The notes under the pieces are model-generated. The model had not been told where the DNA came from. It saw only the letters and a program-made list of their open reading frames with translations, and made no database searches. Shown here one piece after another: positions 27,306 through 36,995 of a DNA stretch of 64,000 nucleotides; the first letter of the stretch is position 1; each line of letters starts with the position of its first letter. The DNA comes from JAKOVR01 sp031415655 (GTDB lineage: Bacteria > Actinomycetota > Acidimicrobiia > Acidimicrobiales > Acidimicrobilacustridaceae). A program made the position numbers and the translations under genes. The stretch covers positions 1-64,000 of the forward strand of contig JANOSD010000031.1 of the NCBI GenBank assembly GCA_031415655.1. The letters are read 5' to 3'.

Positions 27306-30300
27306 TCAGGGCGGGACCCCGAGCCCGAGATGCCAGCGCTCGAGTAGCTCCGCGACGGCATCGCCGGACGCGGGCCGGGCGAAGAGGTAGCCCTGTCCGA
27401 GATCGCACCCGAGTCGTCGGAGCTCGTCGAGTTGCGCAACGGTTTCCACGCCCTCCGCCACTGCGGTCATGCCGAGGCTATGGGCGAGCGTGATGATGGC
27501 GGTGACGATGGCGGAGTCCGAGGGGTCGGTGTCGACACCGTCGACGAAGGATCTATCGACCTTCAATACGTCGACCGGGAAGCGGCGAAGGTAGGAAAGG
27601 CTCGAGTATCCCGTGCCGAAATCGTCGACCGACAGCTTGACCCCGAGCTCTTTCAACTCGCCGAGGGTCTCTTCGGAGAGTTCGACGTCGTCCATGAGCA
27701 CACTCTCGGTGATCTCGAACTCCACGTGGGCAGCGTCGATGCCGGTCTCGAGGAGCACCGAGGCGACGTCTTGGACCAGGGTGGGATGGCTGAGTTGACG
27801 ACCCGACAAGTTCACCGACAGCTTCAATGGTGGCAGTCCGGGGATTGAGGCCTGCCACCGCGTTACCTGGCGGCACGCTTGTTCGAGTACCCAGGCTCCG
27901 AAGTCGACGATCAGGCCGGTCTCTTCGGCGATGCTGATGAACTCGTTGGGGAGGAGCAGTCCGCGATCGGGGTGCTCCCAACGCAACAACGCCTCGACGC
28001 CTTCGATCCAAGCGGTGACGCCCCCGCCCCAGTCCGCGGGCGACGCGTCAGATGGATCACCATCCCCGGTGGGTTGAAGACGCACGATCGGCTGGTAATG
28101 CACCCGCAATTCATGCCGGTCGATCGCACGGCGTAAGGCGTTCTCGACGTCGAGCCGATCGACGGCATGTAGTCGCATAGCGTTGTCGAACACCACCCAA
28201 CGAGCCCGTCCCTTCTCCTTGGCGCGGTACATGGCGGCGTCGGCGTCGCGTATCAGGTTGGCCGGTTCGGCGTCGGCGTCGGCGGGGAAGGCAATGCCGA
28301 TGCTCATGCCGACGAACAACTCGGTGTCGTCGATCGCGAACGGGCCGCTTACCGCAGCCAACACCCGTTCGGCGATCGCCACCGCATCGGGTTGGCCGTG
28401 GAGGTTCTCGCACAGCAGTACGAACTCGTCACCGCCAAAGCGGGCGATGACGTCACCGGGGCGCATGGCGGTCGTGAGTCGGTCGGCGATACTGATGAGC
28501 AGCTTGTCGCCGAGCGCGTGGCCGAGTGAATCGTTCACCACCTTGAAGTGATCGAGGTCGATGAACAACAGCGCCACGCGGAGGCCGGTGTGTTTCGCTC
28601 GGGCCAGCGCGTCGGCGAGTCGGTCGAGCAAAAGCGCCCGGTTGGGGAGGCCCGTAAGCGGGTCGTGGGTGGCTTGATAGTGCAGCGCCGACTCGAACTG
28701 TTTGCGTTCGGAGATGTCACGCAACACCGCAGACAGGAACTCGGGGCGCCCTTCGGAATCACGGTGAACAAGGAGCTGGGCGAGCAGGGGGACAGGCCTA
28801 CCGTCGTCGCGTACCAGGAGGAGTTCTCCACTCCACGAGCCGTCGTCAAAGAGCGTGGCGGCAATCATTTCGGTGGTCTCGTGGGCGTGACCACTGGGCA
28901 AGCGGGCGAGGAGATTGAGACCGTGGAGCGATTGACCAAACTCGAGGTTGAGGAACTCGCGGGCGGCACGGTTGACCGAGAGCAGTTCTCCGTCGGGGTC
29001 GGTGATAGCCACGAGGTCGCTGGTCGCTTCGAAGATGTCGATGAATCGCTGGTTGTTGCGTTCCGCGTCGATCCGATCGGAGACGTCTTCCAGGGTGCCG
29101 ACCGTGCCGATCACCGATCCCAGGTCGTCGATCATTGGTGCCGTACTCACGGCTACCCAACGAATCGTGCCATCCGGGCGCACGACCCGGAACTCGGCGG
29201 TGACCGCCACGGTGCCGACCGGTTGGTTCGGTTCGTCGACACCGAGCGGGCCGCGGTCGTCGGGGTGGACAATGCGTCGCCAACCGCTGCCCATGGCCTG
29301 TTCGAAGGTGTAGCCCGTGATTTCCTGCCACCGCTCGTTGACGTACACGCAGTTGCGCTGCGCGTCCTTCTGGAAGATGCCAGTGGGGCTCGATTGGGCG
29401 ACGGACCGAAAGAGTTTTTCGCTTGACCGCAGCGCCTGCTCGGCGATGTGGCGGTCGGTGACATCCCGGAAGTTTCCGATCACACCGTTGATGGCGGGGT
29501 CGTCGAGCCGGTTGGTGAACGTCAGGTCCATCCATCTCCACGAACCATTCTTGTGGCGGATTCGGGCATCAAACGTGGCCGATGCCCCGAGTGCTCGACC
29601 GATTTCGCTGGTGATGCCAAGTGAGGCGATGAGGTCGTCCGGGTGCGCGAAGGTGGCGGCTAACTGTCCGATCATCTCCTCCGGTCGGTAGCCCAGCAAC
29701 TCGAACACGTTGTCGGAGATCCAGAGAATCGAGCCTTCGGCGTCGATGATCTCGGCCACCGCTCCCGAGTGTTCAACCAGCGCTCGGAAACGATCGTTGG
29801 TGGCGGTTACCTCGGCTTCGGCGATAAGGCGGGCACGCGCGTCGTGAAGGTTCACCACCACGCTCTCGATCGTGCCGTCGTCGGCCAGCACTGCGCCAGC
29901 GGCGGCCTCGCATGGAATCCATGAGTCGTCCTGATGACGCATTCGCATGACCAACGGCTCGCCATAAACATCGGCGATTAAGGCCGCAGCAGCGCGGGAG
30001 AGGGCGACATTCAGGTCGTCGGGGTGGGCAAAGCCGAAGGACTCCTGTCCAATGAGTTCGTGGGGTTGGAATCCGAGGAGGTCGGTGACGGCAGGGGAGA
30101 CCCATTCGATTGCTCCTGTTGCGCCGATCACCACGATCGCATCTCGAGAGTGGTTTAGGACTCGCTCCAGTTGCTGCGCGGTGTCGCGAAGTTGGTCTTC
30201 CACATGGCGGCGTTCGGTGACGTCGCGAAGGCTGCACACGATGCCCGCCACATGCGGGTTGTGGAGGAGGTTGCGGGCGTTGATCTCCATGAAACGCACG

Positions 30301-30629
30301 GCGCCGTCGGCCCGTCGCATACGAACGTCGCTCCTCAGCACGGCCGCTGATTCGTCGAGAAGCGCGCCGAACTCCTGGGCGATTCGGTCCCGGTCGGCGG
30401 GGTGGACAAACGAGATCGCCTCTCCCGCGGTGGCGAGGTCGATTTTGGCTCCGAACAACTGCTCGGAGCTCGGACTGAGAAACGAGATACAACCATTGAG
30501 ATCCAAGACGGCGATGACATCGGCGCTGTCCTGGATGAGCGCACGGAAGCGCTCGTCCTCGGCCATCCGCGCCGCGTCGCTTCCGGTCGTCGTCACCCGT
30601 GCATGATACCCACCGAGTTCATGGCCCAT
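27306..30629 (-). CDS. PAS(x4-5)-GGDEF-EAL c-di-GMP turnover protein
   Basis: 1107 residues with no membrane segment. Four or five PAS domains span ~25-660 (for example DVIAVLDLNGCISFLSPSSE, YRPEEMIGQL, ITGYTFEQAMGSGW). A GGDEF domain at ~665-830 has intact FGGDEF and an inhibitory RPGD site five residues before it. An EAL domain at ~845-1100 has EALLRWEHP, NLSGRQ, EITESVLMDD, DDFGTGYSSL, KVDRSFVDG and EGVET. Both catalytic sites look complete, so it could make or degrade c-di-GMP depending on PAS input. Starts at 30629 (ATG) or 30596 (GTG) are possible. The 3' end faces the thiamin riboswitch, 70 bp away. Confidence 0.93.
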   Translation of the reverse strand: MGHELGGYHARVTTTGSDAARMAEDERFRALIQDSADVIAVLDLNGCISFLSPSSEQLFGAKIDLATAGEAISFVHPADRDRIAQEFGALLDESAAVLRSDVRMRRADGAVRFMEINARNLLHNPHVAGIVCSLRDVTERRHVEDQLRDTAQQLERVLNHSRDAIVVIGATGAIEWVSPAVTDLLGFQPHELIGQESFGFAHPDDLNVALSRAAAALIADVYGEPLVMRMRHQDDSWIPCEAAAGAVLADDGTIESVVVNLHDARARLIAEAEVTATNDRFRALVEHSGAVAEIIDAEGSILWISDNVFELLGYRPEEMIGQLAATFAHPDDLIASLGITSEIGRALGASATFDARIRHKNGSWRWMDLTFTNRLDDPAINGVIGNFRDVTDRHIAEQALRSSEKLFRSVAQSSPTGIFQKDAQRNCVYVNERWQEITGYTFEQAMGSGWRRIVHPDDRGPLGVDEPNQPVGTVAVTAEFRVVRPDGTIRWVAVSTAPMIDDLGSVIGTVGTLEDVSDRIDAERNNQRFIDIFEATSDLVAITDPDGELLSVNRAAREFLNLEFGQSLHGLNLLARLPSGHAHETTEMIAATLFDDGSWSGELLLVRDDGRPVPLLAQLLVHRDSEGRPEFLSAVLRDISERKQFESALHYQATHDPLTGLPNRALLLDRLADALARAKHTGLRVALLFIDLDHFKVVNDSLGHALGDKLLISIADRLTTAMRPGDVIARFGGDEFVLLCENLHGQPDAVAIAERVLAAVSGPFAIDDTELFVGMSIGIAFPADADAEPANLIRDADAAMYRAKEKGRARWVVFDNAMRLHAVDRLDVENALRRAIDRHELRVHYQPIVRLQPTGDGDPSDASPADWGGGVTAWIEGVEALLRWEHPDRGLLLPNEFISIAEETGLIVDFGAWVLEQACRQVTRWQASIPGLPPLKLSVNLSGRQLSHPTLVQDVASVLLETGIDAAHVEFEITESVLMDDVELSEETLGELKELGVKLSVDDFGTGYSSLSYLRRFPVDVLKVDRSFVDGVDTDPSDSAIVTAIITLAHSLGMTAVAEGVETVAQLDELRRLGCDLGQGYLFARPASGDAVAELLERWHLGLGVPP

Positions 30630-30641
30630 CCTGAGTTAGGC

Positions 30642-30798
30642 GCGTGTCCCAATAACCACTCGGCGGCCTCCGGCCAGCTTCGAAACTCGCAGCGTCCTCC
30701 GTCTCACCGCCCGGAAAAGGGGGCTTTCGACGTCGCGTCCGTGCGAGAGTTCGAACCGCGGATCGGAATCCGCTTTTCGAAGCATTGCTGGGACACGC
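30642..30798 (+). mobile_element. MITE-like repeat, copy A
   Basis: A 157-bp element with perfect 10-bp terminal inverted repeats, GCGTGTCCCA (30642-30651) and TGGGACACGC (30789-30798). Its internal AGCTTCGAAACTCGC, CCTCCGTCTCACC and CGGAATCCGCTTTTCGAA blocks recur in the copy at 36820-36985. It has no coding capacity of its own. It lies at the broken 3' end of the polyprenyl synthetase pseudogene. Confidence 0.8.
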
Positions 30799-31652
30799 TC
30801 CTATCCCACAAGTTCCCACGGCGAGATGGTTGGGGCCCGGTGAAGCCTCAGCGGCTCGGTCGGCGACGAACCACGCCAACGCCGTGAGAGCCTCGACCCG
30901 ATCTGCGGTGAGTGGTGCGGAAACGAGCGCCCCAACCGGCTTCCCCACCTGGGAGGCGTCGCCAAACACGCCGAGGAGATCATCCCGCGATTGAAACGCC
31001 TCGCCCACCGTTTGGCCATAGGCCGAAAGCGCGGCGAGGGATCGCCCAAACGTTGCTGCAGTGGCCGTTCGACGGTGTACTTCCGGGACTTGTACCGGGC
31101 AATGCGTTGGGCGGCAGCGAGGTCGGTGTTGCTGCGTACGGTGCCGAGGAGGTCGAGATACTGGCCCACGTCGACTTCGAGCTTGAGTTCGTGCCACAGC
31201 TCAACGGCAGCAAGAGGCGCGCCTCGCAGGAGACGATCGGCGAGAACGGCGGCGCGGTCGCCGGCCAGGACTGCCACGCCCTCCCCGAACCTTCGGGGCT
31301 CGCCCCGCCAACCTGCCTCGCGGTGAAGTCCAGCGAACTCGGTGTGGATAGTGGTGAGCCCACGACGCGTGAGTGAGCCGTCCATGACGTCGTCGTGCAT
31401 GAGTGCAAACGCGTGGAGGGTTCGAACGCGGCGCCAACATCAATCACCAGGTTGTCGTCGGGATCGCCTCCGGTGCCGACGTAGGCCCAGAATCAAAACG
31501 CGGGACGAAGGCGTTTGCCACCGTTGAGCACCAGCCGCGTGATCGACGAGAGGGGTTGCGCGAGGTTGGCATCGACGGCGCGCCGCCGTTTGTTTTCCAG
31601 GTCGAGAATGGCACTGAGCCGGTCGCGAACTCGACCAGCAACGACGTCGAGC
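30799..31652 (-). pseudogene. Broken polyprenyl (geranylgeranyl) diphosphate synthase gene
   Basis: Reading the minus strand across frames gives an ordered trans-prenyltransferase: an N-terminal LSSITRLVLNGGKRLRPAF, then an in-frame TGA (~31498), FWAYVGTGG, a frameshift near 31420, ALMHDDVMDGSLTRRG (first Asp-rich motif), GVAVLAGDRAAVLAD, LEVDVGQYLDLLGT and YKSRKYTVERPL. A second frameshift near 31055 follows, then AYGQTVGEAFQSRDDLLGVF (second Asp-rich motif). After GDASQVGKPVG the expected GDDL(R/K)xGK block is missing, and the sequence runs out at a MITE-like element. At least four lesions make read-through unlikely. It follows xseB with no clear start codon. Confidence 0.8.
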
Positions 31653-31964
31653 TCAGGGGGCGTCGGGGTTGGGCTCGGGTGGATCTACGCCGTCTTCGGT
31701 CAGGGTACCGCGACCGGGAACGAGGTCCTCTTCCGTCCGAAGCGTGGCCACGATCCGTTCGACGGCGATGTCGGCCACGGCCAACCGAGTGCGACAGAAC
31801 GCAAGCAGCTCGGCGGCCCGCCCGACCTCGGCGGTGAGGAGGTCGACGTCGATCCGGCCGTCGTCGAGGCGCTCCAGGATTGTTTCGAGCTCCTCTACCG
31901 CCTGGGAGTACGAGTCGATTCCGGACGGGACAGCGACGCCCGAAGGCTTGGCGGGCTTGCTCAC
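31653..31964 (-). CDS. xseB: Exodeoxyribonuclease VII small subunit
   Basis: 103 residues from GTG 31964. The XseB core helical hairpin is YSQAVEELETILERLDDGRI followed by DVDLLTAEVGRAAELLAFCR. XseB binds XseA to form the nuclease that degrades single-stranded DNA. A Pro/Asp-rich tail is additional. It lies 104 bp after xseA and directly before the prenyl synthase pseudogene, all on the same strand. Confidence 0.92.
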   Translation of the reverse strand: MSKPAKPSGVAVPSGIDSYSQAVEELETILERLDDGRIDVDLLTAEVGRAAELLAFCRTRLAVADIAVERIVATLRTEEDLVPGRGTLTEDGVDPPEPNPDAP

Positions 31965-32068
31965 ACTTTGAGAATAGGGCCAGCGCCGATTGTGTCGCCA
32001 TGTGGCCGAGCGCAAGAACCCCACACCCGGTGCCAAAGCCACGGATCCGGGTTGTCGGCGGATTGACT

Positions 32069-33388
32069 TCAGTTGGTGGTGCTCGTGATGGTGGTGCTCG
32101 TGATGGTGGTGGTGGCCGTCGTGGTCACAAGTTCCGTACCGGGATGAACGGACTCCCGAACGAGGGCCCCGTCGATCGTGCGAGTGATCGTGAACCCGCG
32201 TTCGAGCGTCCGAACGGGGTCGAGCGAACGAAGGGTGAGGGCAATCGATTCGAGTCGACGGCTTTCTGCGGCGACGGTTCGGGTGGTGGCGCGCAGAAGC
32301 GTGGAGTCGGCGCGATGGAGGGAGTCGCGTGCCACGCTGATCCGAGCGGAGGCTGCCGTCGCGAGTTGTGCCGCCGCGTTGTCGTGAATCGCTTCGGCGG
32401 CGACCATCGCCCGTTTCGTCGCAGCAGGAATCCGCTGCCCGGCGAGCTGCGACCGGCGCACCCAGCTCGTCGCCCGACGAACGATCTCGGCCGCGCAGGC
32501 GGTAGGCGTCTTGCAAGACACCGCGGCGACGGCATCGGCCACCGACGAGTCGATCTCGTGCCCGATGCCGGTGAACACCGGGGTGGCCAACGTGGCGACT
32601 GCCCGGGCGATGAGTTCGTGGTCGAACGCCGCCAGGTCGGTCTTGGCACCACCCCCACGGACCACCGCGATGAGATCCGGGGGAGGGTTCGCGAGGCTCA
32701 GCGATCGGAGCGCGGCGGCGACGCGCCGGGGTGAGTCGACTCCTTGCATCGGGGCGTCAATTGCTTGGACGTGCCAGGACAAACCCGAGGATCGAAGTTC
32801 GTGGAGGAAGTCGGCCTCGGCCGCGCTGCCGGCACTTGTGATGAGTCCGATCCGGAAGGGAACCTCGGGGACAGGCAGAGCCCGGTTTCGCTCGATCAGT
32901 CCCTCCGTCAGTAACTCGCCGAGCAGTCGTTGGCGAGCATCTACCAGGAGCGCAACGGTGAACTCCGGATCGATGCCCGTCATGACGAACTGCACCTGGG
33001 CTCGAGCTGGGTAGAACTCGAGCCGGCCGCGAATCCGCACACGGACGCCATCGCCCATCTTGATCGACTGATGCTCGCGGAGCACGTCGTTCACCCGTTT
33101 GCGGTTGGCATCGAAAAGGACGACAGGAAGGGTCGGACGCGCCGAGGAGCGACTGGCAGCGGGGTCGCGGTCAGGCTCGTCGGGTGAAACGAGGTCGAAA
33201 TACACATGCCTCGCCCTCGCCGATGTGGACTTGGTTCGCCCCGAGCTCAGGCTGGCGATTTCGCCCTCCACCCACAACTCCTCGGGGAAGAGCACCTTGA
33301 ACGCCTCGCGCACGGTGGCAGTGAGGGCGGCCACGGTGAACGTGAGGTTGTCGTCGCCATCGAAGAGACGATCCTGACCAGCGGGCAT
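32069..33388 (-). CDS. xseA: Exodeoxyribonuclease VII large subunit
   Basis: 439 residues. An N-terminal OB fold (residues ~15-120, EELWVEGEIASLS) is followed by the catalytic domain with RIGLITSAGSAAEADFLHEL, DLIAVVRGGGAKTDLAAFD and TGIGHEIDSSVADAVA. Coiled-coil helices follow, and then the C-terminal LERGFTITRTIDGALV. The last ~20 residues are a Thr/Ile repeat (TTTATTTITSTTITSTTN) made by an 18-bp tandem DNA repeat at ~32078-32120. That tail is unusual and may have changed by slippage. Confidence 0.95.
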   Translation of the reverse strand: MPAGQDRLFDGDDNLTFTVAALTATVREAFKVLFPEELWVEGEIASLSSGRTKSTSARARHVYFDLVSPDEPDRDPAASRSSARPTLPVVLFDANRKRVNDVLREHQSIKMGDGVRVRIRGRLEFYPARAQVQFVMTGIDPEFTVALLVDARQRLLGELLTEGLIERNRALPVPEVPFRIGLITSAGSAAEADFLHELRSSGLSWHVQAIDAPMQGVDSPRRVAAALRSLSLANPPPDLIAVVRGGGAKTDLAAFDHELIARAVATLATPVFTGIGHEIDSSVADAVAAVSCKTPTACAAEIVRRATSWVRRSQLAGQRIPAATKRAMVAAEAIHDNAAAQLATAASARISVARDSLHRADSTLLRATTRTVAAESRRLESIALTLRSLDPVRTLERGFTITRTIDGALVRESVHPGTELVTTTATTTITSTTITSTTN

Positions 33389-33545
33389 ATACGGGACGGT
33401 ACCGGACTCGCCGAAGGGCGCGCAGTCGGCAGGCGGCCAACTGGCAACAGGTAGTGATCATTCGTCGATACGGGACTGCGGCGCCTTTGAAGGGGCGTGA
33501 CGCGCTGGCCGCTCAGTTCGTCACCCCGCGTAGGCCGAACGACTC

Positions 33546-36500
33546 ATGTGGGAGAAAGAGGCCGGATTCCTTCGCCAGTACCTCGGAGAGGCGACTATCG
33601 TCCGACTGCGACAGCCGCCCCTGCATCCTCCGCAGGCCAGACCGAGGAGCGTCACCATCACCGACCCGGGTTCTCTGCCCGTCGTCGACGGCCCCGACGG
33701 GGAACTGTCGAGCAGCACGGTCGGCGCCGGAACCGACGCGCCTTCACGCACCGAGGCGGCGGGGCTGTTTCATCGGTTGATCGAGCGCTCACCCGATGCC
33801 GTGGTGGTAAGCAGGCGCGTCGGCGGCGAGCACGAATCGACCATTGTCTTGGTCAACGACACTCTTCTCCGTTTGTTGGGGATCGACGAGGCGTCGATTG
33901 TCGGGAAGCCCACCCGTGTTCTGCTTGGTCCCGATGCCGACCAGGCGGCGATCGAACAACTCGAACAGCTTGAGCAGCGCGGGCTTCGGGCCGGGGAGCG
34001 GGTCGTCGTCGAGGCGGTCCTGCGCGGAACTGATGGAACGACCTCTCGTGTTGAAGCCACCTACGAGCAGGTGCCGGGAGTCAACGACGATCAGTTACTG
34101 CTCGCCACCTACCGCGACCTCGAGGCGGGCCACGCTGCGGCGGCCGCGCTTTGGCGTAATGAGGAGTGGGCACAGGCAATCACTCGGGGTATCAGCGACG
34201 TCATGTTGGTCACGAATGCCGAGGGGATCGTCACGTGGGTGAGCCCGTCGGTCCAGCTCCGTCTCGGTTTCGCACCGGAGAGTGTCCATGGCACCTCGGT
34301 GTTCGACTACCTCCACCCAGATGACCTCGAGGCCGGCGTGCGCGACTTTGCCGCGTCCATCGAGCAGGGCTCTGATGCCCGCCCCGTCGAGGTGCGGGTG
34401 CGTCACCTCGACGGCACCTATCGCACCGTCCTCGCCAACGGCAGTGAGCTGCTTGATCATCCGGCGATCAACGGGATCATCATGACGCTGAGTGACGTCA
34501 GCGAGCGGGCTGAAGCGGAGCGGCGGCTTCGTCACAGCGAGCAGTGGGCGCAACGGCTGGTGGCGGGCGGGTCCGATCTCGTGCTGGTGATGGATCGGGA
34601 GGGCGTGGTCACGTTCGCCACTCCAGCGGTGGAGTGGTTGTTGGGGTACACGATCGACGAGTTCGTTGGACAGAACCAGATCGACGTGATCCATCCCGAT
34701 GATCGTGACGCGGCGCGGCGGGCCTTTTTCGGGGCCCGGCCCGAATCCGACCAGTTTCCGATACCCGGACAGTTGCCGGTCCTCGACCAACCGCCCCCGA
34801 ACGATCGCTCATTGTCGCCATCGCTCATCGAGATCCGTGCCCGCACGAAGTCCGGCGACTGGCGCATCTTGGATCTCCTGGTTACGCCCATGCTTGACGA
34901 CCCGGTGGTGGACGGGGTGGTAGTCAACATTCGCGATGTCACCACGCGGCGCCGGGCCGAGGAACTACTCGCTGAGCAGGCAGACCTGCTCGAAGCCATC
35001 GCCCGTGGCGCGCCACTCGAGATCACCCTGCAAAAGATCACCCAGATGATCGAACATTCGATCGAGTCGTCATTGTGCGCAATCGGCATGCTCGACACTG
35101 ATGGAACGATTCGAGTGCGGGCTGCGCCGAGCCTCCCCCGACAGGTCGTCAACCTGCTCGATGAATTCAACCCGCGGTCCGAGCCAGGGGCGGCTCTGCG
35201 CGACTCCGGACCCGACGTGATGGAGTACCCGCTGGCCACCGATGAGCGCTTCCGCGATGTGTCGCTTCTACGGGATCAAGGGCTGCAGGTTTGCCGGGTG
35301 GCCTCGTTGTTGGCCCCGGGCTCCGGTGAGCTGCTGGGCGCGCTCACGGTGTTTCACCGATCCACCGATCCCCTCGGTTCGTTCGAGACCGAGCTGCTGA
35401 GCCGGGCCCGCAACCTGGCGGCGATTGCCATCGAGCGCCGGCGTTTCGAGTCCACTCTTGAGTACCAGGCGCTGTACGACAATCTCACCGGGCTCCCCAA
35501 TCGAACGCTTCTCCTCACGCGAATCGAAGACGCGCTTCGTCGAGCCGAACGGGTCCACACCGGCGTCGCGGTGCTGTTCGTCGACCTTGATCGTTTCAAG
35601 GTGATCAACGATTCGGTCGGGCACGCCCTCGGTGATCAGCTCCTCCAACTTGTGGCGGAACGGCTCCGGGAGCCGCTTCGCCCGGGCGACACGCTTGGTC
35701 GGTTCGGCGGCGACAAATACATGGTCGTGTGTAACCGAGTCGCCGATGAGGCCGCCGCCCTGGCTGCCGCTGATCGGTTCGGGAAGGTGCTGTTAGAGCC
35801 GTTCCGCCTCGGTGCGGGGGAGATCTTCATCACCACATCGGTCGGCATTTCGTTTGCGGAAGATGCAACGGTGTCGGCTGAGCAGATGATCCGCAATGCC
35901 GACGTGGCGATGTATCGAGCGAAGGCGCAAGGCCGAAACCAGCATGCCATTTTCGAGGCGGGCCGGGATCAGCGAAAGGTTGAGCAACTCGCGCTTGAGC
36001 AGGCGCTCCGTCATGCCATCGAGGCGGCGGAGTTCGAGTTGCATTTCCAGCCGGCCGTCCGTTTGTCCGATGGTGCGATGAATCATGTCGAAGCCCTCGT
36101 TCGCTGGCATCGGCCCGGCCACGGCATGGTGATGCCCGGGTTGTTTATCCCGCTTGCCGAAGAGACCGGGCTTATTGTTCCCCTTGGTTGGTGGGTGTTG
36201 GAACGAGCGTGTGAGGTCACGTCGGAGTGGCCTCTGCTTCCCGATGGCGAATCAATGCAGGTGGCGGTGAACCTTTCAGCCCGACAGCTCGCTGCACCGG
36301 AGTTGCACGACGTGGTGACGGGAGTGTTGGCCCGGACGGGGTTGGACCCATCACGGCTGTGCTTCGAGGTCACCGAGTCGGACCTCGTCCACGATGTCGA
36401 CCGGGCCATCGCGGCGCTGGAGGATCTAAAGCTGCTTGGGGTGCAGATCGCCATCGACGATTTCGGCACGGGCTACGCCAGCTTGGAGTACATCCGCCAC

Positions 36501-36764
36501 TTCACCATGGCCGACTATCTCAAGATCGACCGGTCGTTCGTGGATGGCATGGAGAAGCCGGGTTCGCAGGAGCGAGCGATCGTCACCGCCGCAATCGCAA
36601 TGGCGAAGAGCCTCGGGCTCAAGACCGTGGCGGAGGGCGTGGAGACCGAGGAGCAGGCGGCTGGGCTGCGTGAGCTTGAGTGCGAGCTGGCCCAGGGCTA
36701 TCTCTTCAGTCGGCCGATTCCCGCCGCCGAATGCATCGCCCTCACTACCGCCCCACGCGGGTAG
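33546..36764 (+). CDS. PAS-GAF-GGDEF(degenerate)-EAL protein
   Basis: 1072 residues. Three PAS domains (~75-460; for example RLGFAPESVHGTSVFDYLHP, LLGYTIDEFVGQNQ) are followed by a GAF domain (~480-640), a GGDEF domain whose motif reads FGGDKYM (~720), and an EAL domain (~820-1060). The EAL has EALVRWHRP, NLSARQ, EVTESDLVHD, DDFGTGYASL, KIDRSFVDG and EGVET. Loss of the EF pair should abolish cyclase activity, while the RPGD site before it is kept. The protein is therefore probably a phosphodiesterase whose GGDEF domain binds nucleotide as a regulator. The first ~30 residues look non-conserved, so a later start is possible. Confidence 0.9.
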   Translation: MWEKEAGFLRQYLGEATIVRLRQPPLHPPQARPRSVTITDPGSLPVVDGPDGELSSSTVGAGTDAPSRTEAAGLFHRLIERSPDAVVVSRRVGGEHESTIVLVNDTLLRLLGIDEASIVGKPTRVLLGPDADQAAIEQLEQLEQRGLRAGERVVVEAVLRGTDGTTSRVEATYEQVPGVNDDQLLLATYRDLEAGHAAAAALWRNEEWAQAITRGISDVMLVTNAEGIVTWVSPSVQLRLGFAPESVHGTSVFDYLHPDDLEAGVRDFAASIEQGSDARPVEVRVRHLDGTYRTVLANGSELLDHPAINGIIMTLSDVSERAEAERRLRHSEQWAQRLVAGGSDLVLVMDREGVVTFATPAVEWLLGYTIDEFVGQNQIDVIHPDDRDAARRAFFGARPESDQFPIPGQLPVLDQPPPNDRSLSPSLIEIRARTKSGDWRILDLLVTPMLDDPVVDGVVVNIRDVTTRRRAEELLAEQADLLEAIARGAPLEITLQKITQMIEHSIESSLCAIGMLDTDGTIRVRAAPSLPRQVVNLLDEFNPRSEPGAALRDSGPDVMEYPLATDERFRDVSLLRDQGLQVCRVASLLAPGSGELLGALTVFHRSTDPLGSFETELLSRARNLAAIAIERRRFESTLEYQALYDNLTGLPNRTLLLTRIEDALRRAERVHTGVAVLFVDLDRFKVINDSVGHALGDQLLQLVAERLREPLRPGDTLGRFGGDKYMVVCNRVADEAAALAAADRFGKVLLEPFRLGAGEIFITTSVGISFAEDATVSAEQMIRNADVAMYRAKAQGRNQHAIFEAGRDQRKVEQLALEQALRHAIEAAEFELHFQPAVRLSDGAMNHVEALVRWHRPGHGMVMPGLFIPLAEETGLIVPLGWWVLERACEVTSEWPLLPDGESMQVAVNLSARQLAAPELHDVVTGVLARTGLDPSRLCFEVTESDLVHDVDRAIAALEDLKLLGVQIAIDDFGTGYASLEYIRHFTMADYLKIDRSFVDGMEKPGSQERAIVTAAIAMAKSLGLKTVAEGVETEEQAAGLRELECELAQGYLFSRPIPAAECIALTTAPRG

Positions 36765-36819
36765 CCGTTGGGTCCCTGGGGACCAATTGATTGGCGACAA
36801 CCGACGCGAACCTCGACGA

Positions 36820-36985
36820 GCGTCTCTCGTCAACCATTCGGCGGGTTCCGCTGAGCTTCGAGACTCGCGGTGCCCTCCGTCTCACCTTCGAGGAACAGGG
36901 GGGGGGGGGGGCTTTTGACGCTGCGTTCTTGCGCTGTTTCGAAGCGCGCTCGGAATCCGCTTTTCGAAACGATACGGGGACACGC
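36820..36985 (+). mobile_element. MITE-like repeat, copy B
   Basis: About 166 bp aligning along its length with copy A: CATTCGGCGG, GAGCTTCGAGACTCGC, CCTCCGTCTCACC, CGGAATCCGCTTTTCGAA and the end GGGGACACGC. The left end has drifted (GCGTCTCTCG). It contains a run of 14 G (36898-36911). It ends 10 bp from the stop of the next minus-strand gene. Confidence 0.75.
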
Positions 36986-36995
36986 TCCTCGCCTC

